DNA of 64,000 nt. Source: Pseudo-nitzschia pungens (lineage: Eukaryota > Bacillariophyta > Bacillariophyceae > Bacillariales > Bacillariaceae). The translations under genes were made by a program, and so were the position numbers. Numbering within the stretch: position 1 is the first letter of the stretch; every line of letters begins with the position of its first letter. The DNA is taken from contig CM074769.1 of the NCBI GenBank assembly GCA_037355855.1, positions 2,170,001 through 2,234,000 on the forward strand. Reading direction: 5' to 3'. Below are positions 9,961 to 19,000 of this stretch, in pieces. Below the pieces are notes generated by a model. That model was not told the origin of the DNA, made no database searches, and worked only from the letters and a program-made list of their open reading frames with translations.

Positions 9961-10833
9961 GCCTGGCCTCCACCTGCTGATCTGTTGGTAAACACCTCCA
10001 GATAAGATGGCCCGAAGTGTTTTGATCCCGGTGCACACACCATGCTCAACGCAGCCGACGCAGCCCAACCAGATGGCGGCGGAGGGCGATGCACCTTTGG
10101 GACTTAAGCCCTGCTACGTGCAGTCGCATATGCGATCACACTTTCTCTCTAGCAGCTTTGTTAGCCCGCCAAACCTATGTATCATAGTTAGTATACCTAT
10201 ACATAGGACCGCAGGTCCCATAGCTCCTAGGAGGGTTGGTCAACTAGCAACACGACACCTTCAGACCGGTAGTTGCTGGCCAGGCGAGACGGCGCCCGGG
10301 AATTGGGCATAGCAGATTCCTTTCACTCAGGTAAATTGTAAACTTCTTCGTACACGGTAAGGAAGTAAGATTTTACGGTTCCGTTCACGTGAAGCAGTTA
10401 CTCCTTTAGTTTCGGGCCTACCGGTAAGTTACTCGTACATGCCAACGTGATTGACCGTGATGATCCCCTCTTTTTTTTTATTGATTGAGAGTAGATTTCT
10501 CAACTAATGCAAAATTGCACCGAACTCGGTTTTGAAATTCGAAGTTTGGAACTACTAAAAGCGTACAAATAGATGATTGAAGACGACTTGTGGCAATGAT
10601 AAATGCCTGTTCTCAAGCAACACCGAATGATTCTATCTGGTGATCAGAATTGGTCGGAAAAGCTCTATTGCGTGTATCCAAGTATCTACCTCTATAATAA
10701 TATGAAGGTGAGCGTCAAACTAAATAGAATTTCTTCGACTTTAGCATTGATGGCTCCGACATCTTTTTTAACAGAGTGACCGTCTCTTTAAGGCCACCGG
10801 TGGATTCTTTGTTGGCCATGCTAAACGCATGAG
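9961..10833. other. Intergenic region with no recognised gene
   Basis: The 101-codon plus-strand frame at 10007-10312 has no recognisable domain. Small palindromes are present, for example TCGCATATGCGA near 10125. The word GTAAGTTACTCGTAC near 10425 recurs in other intergenic parts of the window. The part nearest 10833 is probably the 3' untranslated region of the NIPA-like gene, which ends there on the minus strand. Confidence 0.5.
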
Positions 10834-12201
10834 TTAAACCAAAGTTTCTTCTCTTGCCTGTTCCTCCACTTCAGTGTAACCGAACATATCCTAATGATGA
10901 TGCAGAAAGATGGTTTTGATGAGTATCAAAACCGACAATGGAATTTATACAGTACTGGTTCAGTGCTCGAGGCACAACAGAATTGGTGAAACATCCTTAC
11001 CTCCGGAATATCATCATCGTCATCGCTATTGTCATCCCCTTCCCCACGGTTTTGTGTTAAGTCATCCACTTCATTGTGATCATTGCTCTCTTTGATCAGC
11101 ACATATACACCCACCATAAGAACAGCTAGTCCACAAGGATAAAGAACATAGTTAACGATTCCATCCAGTTGCTGAAAGGTGTTGTAGTGAACTGCCGCCA
11201 TTATACTCGCCGAAACTACAAAACTGCCTACAAACGATGCTGATGAGAAGGTTGCATCGTATCGTTTCATGCAAGCTGTCAATATCAGCAATCCAGCAAA
11301 TGCAGTGCCAGCTGCAAGTGCCCATAATGGATAGAAGATCAATGGCAGTTTCTCGTGGGGCTCTGTCGCTTTGATGATTGTCAAGCTGTCTTTGAGAAAG
11401 TTTTGGGTTCCTGTGATTGCACCACCACTGCATCCCCAGGCAAAACGCCTGAGAATGAAATTGTCAGAGAAATTTATCCAATATGACAACAAAATCAAGT
11501 ATAGTACCAGTCCAACAAAGTACAAAACGAACGCTGGTTTTGTGTATGAGATTTGCTGAGATATAGTGATCAGCCGTGATGAAAATTTTGATCAACGAAG
11601 GTGATGGTGTGAGTAGTGTGCATTTTTCGATAGCACAATGAAACGATCTGGTTTGGAACAGACTCACAACAGCTTCCACCGTCACTCCTTCGTCGTTGGT
11701 GTGATCTCCAAATATGGCAACGATGACTTCCCCCAGGATAATGAGGCAACACGCCAGTACCTGTTGGCTGGATGGTTGCTCGCTATTGATCAGTGGTGAA
11801 CCAAGAATAACCCACACTAAGGTTAAACCTGAGAAAGGAGCAAGAATCGAAGGCGATGCGTAATTCATTGCTAATACACAACATATTGGATTTAAGACGG
11901 ACATCCCAAACATCCCAGAATATCTCAAACAATACGGCAGCCAATCATTTATGGTTTGCTCGTCTTGGTCTACTGATCTTTGTTCGCCGTCGTCTCGTAG
12001 AGTTGTATTTTCGATTGTGGCGTCGTGTTGTGCATCGTGACGCAGCAGATTGTCGCTATTCCCATTGGCTTCACTAGTTTCAGCTTGCAATAGCCATGAC
12101 TTGCGGATCGCGAGTTTTGAGGCACCACCAATTATCGATGCCAAAATCGATAGCAATATCCCTTTCGCCCACCCTGAAGCAGATATTTCACCTCCACCCA
12201 T
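10834..12201 (-). CDS. NIPA-type magnesium transporter, three exons
   Basis: Exons 12201-11668, 11555-11001 and 10890-10834 encode about 381 residues. Introns of 112 and 110 bp have GTGAGT...CTCAG and GTAAGG...TTAG borders, and both joins are phase 0. The protein shows the NIPA (DUF803/EamA-like) plan. It opens ASGWAKGILLSILASIIGG, continues with NYASPSILAPFSGLTLVWVI and an LINSEQPSSQQVLACCLIIL stretch, and has about eight to nine hydrophobic segments in all. A hydrophilic insert rich in Asp/Asn/His separates the first segment from the rest, and the tail is acidic (EGDDNSDDDDD). NIPA proteins are membrane Mg2+ transporters; transport here is inferred from family. The start was chosen as the ATG just before the first membrane segment. 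The third exon is short but keeps the frame and has a clean splice site. Confidence 0.85.
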
Positions 12202-12563
12202 CTTGAGATTCCAGATTTTTGAAGCAGAAGGAAGTAACGCTAGTGGATCATACCAAATCCGGAATCCTATCGTACTCTATGAATACGGCATCCGTCCAGA
12301 AAGTGGAAAGGAGTAGTTCGCCTAGATTAAGAATGGAATCTCTTCATCAAGTGGGGGTTTGCAGCGAACGCAACCAAAGAAGTCTTTTGTGGAAGATGCC
12401 AGTGGTTGTGGATCGTGTCACTTTTGTGAAGCAACAACATAGTAACGTAACCTTACCTCTGCAACGGAAACCTCTCAGCGTACGTTTCGACAAAATACTT
12501 CGTGGAAGTATTGGAAAGTATTGGATAACTTACCTAAGTCTTACCGTAAGGTTAACTTACCGT
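12202..12563. other. Upstream region of the NIPA-like gene, truncated by the Copia insertion
   Basis: No coding feature recognised. It should hold the promoter and 5' untranslated region of the minus-strand NIPA-like gene. The Copia element begins only 363 bp upstream of that start codon. The last five bases, ACCGT at 12559-12563, are the left copy of the Copia target-site duplication. Confidence 0.6.
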
Positions 12564-12658
12564 TGTGAGGATGAATCCCGAATAGCTAGTGAATAACCTC
12601 ACTCTTTACTAAATACATACGATTATATCGACAGTAGAGAGCACACGTACATTTTGCA
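12564..12658 (+). repeat. 5' LTR of the Copia element (95 bp)
   Basis: TG...CA-bounded repeat matching 21022-21116. It is preceded by the ACCGT duplication and followed directly by the primer-binding site. At only 95 bp it must hold promoter, R region and poly(A) signal in little space, or share them with the leader. Confidence 0.95.
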
Positions 12659-12668
12659 GGTTATGAGC
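12659..12668 (+). other. Copia primer-binding site, apparent half-tRNA type
   Basis: The ten bases after the 5' LTR, GGTTATGAGC, are the exact complement of the anticodon-loop region GCTCATAACC of yeast-type initiator methionine tRNA, not of a tRNA 3' end. Drosophila copia is known to prime from an internally cleaved initiator tRNA at the same region. Match length is limited to ten bases. Confidence 0.65.
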
Positions 12669-12942
12669 AACATTGACTACTCTCATCACCTATATCAAAC
12701 AACCAAGTCAAACAACAACATAGCAGAGTGATTACTGCTTTCGCCACAACCGAGGAACATCTGGATCGACCACAATCGTTTTTCGAAGCCTGTGTATTTT
12801 CGCGGAATTTTTTTGTGAAAAACCCGCCCGTCAGCTGAGTACCAAATCACGTAGAATCCTACGCCAACAAAACTGACACCCCGAACCCTACGACCTTCCC
12901 CTTGCCACAGAACAACATACCCACTTAGATAACGAAAAGAAA

Positions 12943-15891
12943 ATGGCGGTCAAGACCCGACGTAAGAAGAAACAACAGGAACCAGACGACCCCATGAAAC
13001 AAAAACCAATGAAACAATACATGACCCCCCCCAAACCCATTAAACACACCGACACCACCCACCTTGAACTCTCCGAATATCCTGGAACTCTACAACGCGA
13101 AATACGAGCCATCGAACTCACTTTTCCGCAATCTAACACAGAATATGAAGAAACATTCCAATTCAAACCGAAATACCCACCAACAGGACCCACATACACC
13201 AACCTCATGAACGTCATTCACACTGACACCATGGACGACACCGACAAACTAACTGCCCTAGGAGAAGTACTTCAAACACTTCTCCACAGGAACCACTTCC
13301 AAATCCCTCCACCGAACCCCGACAAAGAAATCACAAGATACCTATACAGTTCCAAACTAATTACTCACCTCAACCACAAAATGCAACAAGAAGAAACAAA
13401 AATCCAGCAAGACGCAAAACCCACCAACGATGACGCACAATCCACCTCAACAGAAGACTCCATACCACCACCACCGACAAACCTCGCTACTCAATTTGCA
13501 CAGGAATACGCCACCACTATCCACCCCTCTGTCGACGACCAAATCAAAGCATTTGAAGAAGGATTTCAACAGATCGACAATGAAATTGACTCTATCGATA
13601 ACCCAAAATCAACCCAACAACTCATCAATGAAGCAATCACCAAACACACCCAACACCTCCAACACCAAATCCAAACAATGGAAACCACAATCAACTCCCT
13701 GACTAATAAATACAACTCAATCTCCAACGCAACCACGAACCTTACCAACGCAATCGCACAAGCCTCGAAACTCGAACAAGACCTCTCTACCGCAACCTCC
13801 ACAAGCTGGGCCCTTGACATCCGCATCAAGAAAGCAACGTCAATTCTATCCTCCCTAAAAGACGAGACCAGCACACTCTCAACCCACACAACAAAACACA
13901 CACTCTCCAAAGAAATCCTGACAGATATCCAGAAAACCTCCCACGCCGCCATGCAAAAAATAGCCCAACTCCAAACCACTGTCCACCAACAGATCCAAGA
14001 CACTATCAAGGAACAACAACAGAAAGCCACCAAACACCAAGACCAATACAGCCAACAACTTTCAGAAACAACACTCACCCACATCGTTGCCGCCGACGAA
14101 CAACTCGAAAACATGATCATAACAAAACTCCAGAACATCGACTCCGACCGAAACCACATCATTCAAAGCATTAAAGACACCATCGTGAGCAAGATACAAA
14201 ACGAAATCGACACCATAGTCAAAACTCAACTCACTACACTTCAAACCCAAGCCCAACATACCAAGAACAACATCACCCAACACACTACCAATAACCTCAA
14301 ACGCCTCAAAACCGAAATCAATACCATAAACTCCGAAATCCACACTCAACTTACCGAAACCAGAGACAACATTGACATCGAAAAGCACACACTGGAGTCT
14401 ACAATCCCAGGCAAAATTACGGAATATATCAACAAAGAACAGGAAATGATCAAATCAGTCATCATCAATCAACTTGACACCATCACCTCATCTGATAAAT
14501 TCCAACAACATGTCAACCTAAAGATGGAATCTTTCATCACAAACTCGGAAACCCTCGCTGAATATATCCAAACTGCACTCACCACACACCTACAATCGAT
14601 CGACACATCACCAACACAACAACCACCGGACAGCAACTCCACACAACCACCACCAGATGGCAACCCATCTGACAGCTCCGACACCTCGAGTGACAGCTCC
14701 AGTCATTCCGACCCCGACTCAGACTCCATCGACTCCCCACCTTCCACCCAGAATACCAAGATCAACTTTCCCCGACACAAAAACGGCCTAATCCGTAATC
14801 AACAAAAGTTCGATGAACACCTTAGAAGCCAACGCAAAGAATCTCACCACAAAATGAACCATCGTGTCAGCCGCTCCATTAACAACCTAGAGAAACGCCA
14901 CCTAGACCCTACCCTGATTCCCACTGAAAACCGATACTTGACCGACATGGAATTCACTGCACTCTACCAGGACATCCAAGCAGCCTTCATGATCGAAAGC
15001 CTCCCTATCGCACCACTGGACCAACTACATGTTGAAAATACGTGCCTTCCATCCACTCACATTGAGACAGAAGAAAACATAGCAAAAATCAGCGCATATC
15101 TCTATCGAGTACTCAAACTCATGATCGCACCGGAAAATACTCTACTACGCGGCCTCCTCTCTCCATATCAATACAAACAACAAGGATATGAAGCGCTATA
15201 CGCCATCGCACGTACCTCCCTCTCCTACCTCCGCCCGACCAAAACCGGATGGGGCCCCACATGGGAACCTACCGATGATCCCAGCACGTACGTAGGCAAA
15301 CTACAGAGCTTTGTACGCCAATGCGAACTCACACGACAACACCACTATTCCGAATTAGACCAAAGCTATGAAATGATCCACCAAGCAATGCAACACCACA
15401 ACTTCCCTGCTGGCATGTGTCTTATGACACAGCTGGACACCCATCACCGCACCACACCAAATGCTCATTCTACACCACTCCCACGTCCGCTCCAACTCAC
15501 AGGCATGTTGAACTTCCTAATCGACTATCCTATTTCAAATCCATCCCTGCAGACACCTCACCAACCTACGATCCATCGAGTTGTCGATACCCCTAGCCCA
15601 AAGAAGCGATTTGAATACAAGAACAAGAAACAATGCACATGCTGTAAGATGTATGGTCATAACATCAACGACCAAATCTGCCGTATCAGCGCTCAGCATT
15701 ACCACATTCTCCAATATGCGAAGGAACACCCCGAGGAATTCAAAACAAACGCTGACAAATACCGTACAATGAATCTCAAAAATGTAGTCAAACTAGTAGA
15801 CACCAACCTCCAACACCTTCCACTCACCGAACAAGATCACGAAACACATCGTGAAATCTATGTACAAGCAATGGACCCCAACACCGAATAG
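12943..15891 (+). CDS. gag: Copia Gag
   Basis: 982 residues, starting at ATG after a 284-bp leader. The N-terminal ~50 residues are basic. A long Gln/Thr/Ile-rich region (about residues 150-550) has heptad-like spacing and is probably coiled coil. A Ser/Asp/Pro-rich linker follows (about 560-610), then a folded region (650-880), then a CCHC-like knuckle near residue 900 (CTCCKMYGHNINDQIC). It should form the particle shell and bind element RNA. It is large for Copia Gag, which is commonly 250-450 residues. It ends in UAG, and the same frame stays open into pol. Confidence 0.9.
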   Translation: MAVKTRRKKKQQEPDDPMKQKPMKQYMTPPKPIKHTDTTHLELSEYPGTLQREIRAIELTFPQSNTEYEETFQFKPKYPPTGPTYTNLMNVIHTDTMDDTDKLTALGEVLQTLLHRNHFQIPPPNPDKEITRYLYSSKLITHLNHKMQQEETKIQQDAKPTNDDAQSTSTEDSIPPPPTNLATQFAQEYATTIHPSVDDQIKAFEEGFQQIDNEIDSIDNPKSTQQLINEAITKHTQHLQHQIQTMETTINSLTNKYNSISNATTNLTNAIAQASKLEQDLSTATSTSWALDIRIKKATSILSSLKDETSTLSTHTTKHTLSKEILTDIQKTSHAAMQKIAQLQTTVHQQIQDTIKEQQQKATKHQDQYSQQLSETTLTHIVAADEQLENMIITKLQNIDSDRNHIIQSIKDTIVSKIQNEIDTIVKTQLTTLQTQAQHTKNNITQHTTNNLKRLKTEINTINSEIHTQLTETRDNIDIEKHTLESTIPGKITEYINKEQEMIKSVIINQLDTITSSDKFQQHVNLKMESFITNSETLAEYIQTALTTHLQSIDTSPTQQPPDSNSTQPPPDGNPSDSSDTSSDSSSHSDPDSDSIDSPPSTQNTKINFPRHKNGLIRNQQKFDEHLRSQRKESHHKMNHRVSRSINNLEKRHLDPTLIPTENRYLTDMEFTALYQDIQAAFMIESLPIAPLDQLHVENTCLPSTHIETEENIAKISAYLYRVLKLMIAPENTLLRGLLSPYQYKQQGYEALYAIARTSLSYLRPTKTGWGPTWEPTDDPSTYVGKLQSFVRQCELTRQHHYSELDQSYEMIHQAMQHHNFPAGMCLMTQLDTHHRTTPNAHSTPLPRPLQLTGMLNFLIDYPISNPSLQTPHQPTIHRVVDTPSPKKRFEYKNKKQCTCCKMYGHNINDQICRISAQHYHILQYAKEHPEEFKTNADKYRTMNLKNVVKLVDTNLQHLPLTEQDHETHREIYVQAMDPNTE
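15889..15891 (+). promoter_or_regulatory. In-frame UAG between gag and pol, candidate readthrough site
   Basis: The gag stop is TAG in the context GAA TAG GAT. The 47 codons from 15892 to the pol ATG at 16033 contain no stop, and gag and pol share a frame. Suppression of one codon would give Gag-Pol in the manner of gammaretroviruses. The alternative is re-initiation at the ATG at 16033, which has its own strong CACCATGG context. Confidence 0.6.
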
Positions 15892-16032
15892 GATACACGC
15901 CGTGTCTCTAGCGAGGCTCGGCCTAAACAAAAACTCATTGACCCACATATCCAACTAACAAGATTCCACACCAACGCACGCCATGACCATCCAGATATCA
16001 CACTCTTTACCCCACCACTCTCAATACACACC

Positions 16033-19000
16033 ATGGCCACGACCACTACATTCCCCACAGCCAAAACAGATTTTATGAACACAGTAACAACCAGCGAAAA
16101 ATACCCACTAAACACGAAGTTATCTCCCCACGACGAGCTACCTTCGAACAGTACTGAACCCGTTATAGCCAACAAGAACAGCACCAAGGCAACCGGTACC
16201 TCTCAAAACTTGAAACACTACACCCCATCCGCAAATACATATACGTCCACTAATACATACATGAACTCCACTCCCACGATCCATACGCTTACACTCTCCC
16301 AGCCAACGTGTTCAGTCTGTAATAAGAACACACCAATGCCAACCACACACACCTCCAAGACATATTCCTCGTATACCGACACGAAAAACCCTAATTCCCA
16401 TGAACACAAGGCAACCCCGCCTGAGAATCAACTAACTCCATTTGAATATATACCAGACACACTAACTGGCGAGCAATACTCCCACGAATCAAATATTCGA
16501 ATGACTCCCCACTTCATACGCCGTAAATACAGAGGTAACCAACAAAAACTTATGCTGGACATTTCGAACACGCCTGCCCCACATATTAAACTCCTACAAC
16601 GACAACCAGCAGACATGTCACTGGACAACAAAGACAACAAATTATATACCCTAAAAACAGCCCCACTTCAAGCAGACACAGGCGCCAACATCTCTGCGAC
16701 CAACGACCGCTCTATTTTACACAACTACCAACCATACTCCCACCCAGCCCAAGTCGGCGTATTCTCTAAGACTAGTACAACTCCCGATGAACCACCCACG
16801 ACCCTACAAGCGTTAGGAGAAGGGCACATCAAAATTGTATCAGACCAAGGCACGATCATGCGTTGGCGTACTATTCTCACTCCGGGATCTACCGGAACAG
16901 TCCTATCACCGGACAACTATCAGCGCCAACACGCACACTACGCGTTTATCCAGGAAGGACTAAACAACGGTACTGGCACTGTACGCTTTACAGACCATAA
17001 TAAACGAACTATCGAATCCATTACCACAACTCGCAACGCGAACGGAGAATGGTACACACCAAACAAGATCTTACTCTACAATACGAATACACCCCACCAT
17101 GACGCACACCATGACGCACACCAGGAAAACACCCATATAGCGAAACATGTCAACCATCTTCGGGCAAACGCCCTCAATCACGAGATAAGTACCTCAAATG
17201 ACACATCGGACACCAAACAAACCATAGCATCCCGTACCAAATCATGGACAAGCGGTCTCTCCAAAGCACTTAAAAACTTAGAACTTTGGCATCAACGTTA
17301 TGGACATATCTCACCCTCCACTCTTTATCGCACGCAAAAAGTGGTCGATGGCATTCCACCAATCCCCTCTCGTGTCCCATTTTTCAAATGCCCATTCTGT
17401 GAAAAGAGCAAAATGACGAAATACCATGGTACCACGAGCAACAACAAAAAAGAGATGTTCATCCCAGCACAATCTTTCCACATGGACCTCTCTTTTGTTA
17501 GCGGACCATCCAACCTCCAAGAAATCTTGCAATCCAACGCCAAAGCCAACACAACAATTAAGAAGAGCCGCCAGGGTTACATAGGCTTCCTCACCATCAT
17601 CGATGCCGCTACACGAGCCCTATGGACCTTCCCAGTAAAGTCCAAAACCCCTCCAATCGATATTATCGAACGCTTTCTTCGCAAACACGGTATTAAAACG
17701 ACAGAACCCCACAAAGCCATCATCACAACAACTTCTGATGGGTATCTCGCTAAATCCAAAACAGTCTCCAATACTATACGTGAGTGCAACTACGAGCTCC
17801 ACACAGATGATCAATCCTCCCTCATGGATCTATGTGCTGATCACCTCCACTGCACTATCACGACAGACGGTGGCGGTGAACTCTCTAAATCACATCAATT
17901 CCAGAAAACAGCGCAAGACCATGGCTATACATCACAAAGCACAGCTGCCGACGCATCATCCCAAAATGGAATTGTGGAACGTCCACATCGCACACTCAAA
18001 GAACGCATTCGTTGCCTCCTCTATTCTGCCGGTTTGGGCACTGAATATTGGACCGACGCACTCCTGCATGCAACCTGGCTCTACAATAGGACATACCACA
18101 CCGCCATCGATATGACCCCCCTCCAAGCATATACCGGACGCATCCCCCTCATGGACAACCTCATCACATTTGGCTCTAAAATAACTGCTAAGAAACCAGG
18201 GACACGACCCACCACCACCAACCCCTGGACGTACGAAGGCATATTCTTGGGCTACAGTGGAACAACCGACAATATACGCTATCTGGATATTCACACTGGA
18301 ACCGAGAAAACTGCACGCCACAATTCTAAAGATGAACTCCAATATGGTGAAACACCCAATCAACGTTCACCTGCTGCATCCCATCTTATGTCTATTTTTA
18401 CGGAGGGACCATCGCGAGAACACACAACAAACTGCTCTCCCGAAAAGGTAACCTGGAGCCTCCAGGACCCTAAACCATACGACAATGCACAACTGATTGA
18501 GGAAATCATACAAACATCACCCACACCATACACAGCAGCGGCCGCAGCCAAACTAACTGCCAGTGTATGCCGGACGAAGTTTGAGAGACCAGACATTGCC
18601 GCCCTTATACCGGAAATCGAGACCCTTGATATCTCAACCAACAAATTTATGTTTGAAACCTCACACACCCTTCCACTTGTTAAACATAGCAGCTTCCACC
18701 CAACCCTTGGATTTATTGTACAACCCCATCCGGATCTCTCTGGATGTGTTGAGCTCACCAATATCCAAATCGGCACAACAGCACACATGCATATTCGCAA
18801 CTGGAAACGACGCCTACGGGGCACCATCATCACATCAGTGAATGACCAACCAATCTCTACACCAAAGAATATTATTGACGCCATAACGTCCGCTAGAGCA
18901 ACTCACTGCCGTACGATCAAGTTTACGTTTGGTACTCTTACGGGCTTTGCCCTCAATGGCGACGGCATCCCCACCTTACAAGCTGACCAACTTAATGTCA

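Noticed and set aside
10007..10312. 101-codon plus-strand frame
   Set aside because: No recognisable domain, no neighbouring exons with splice signals, and short enough to occur by chance.
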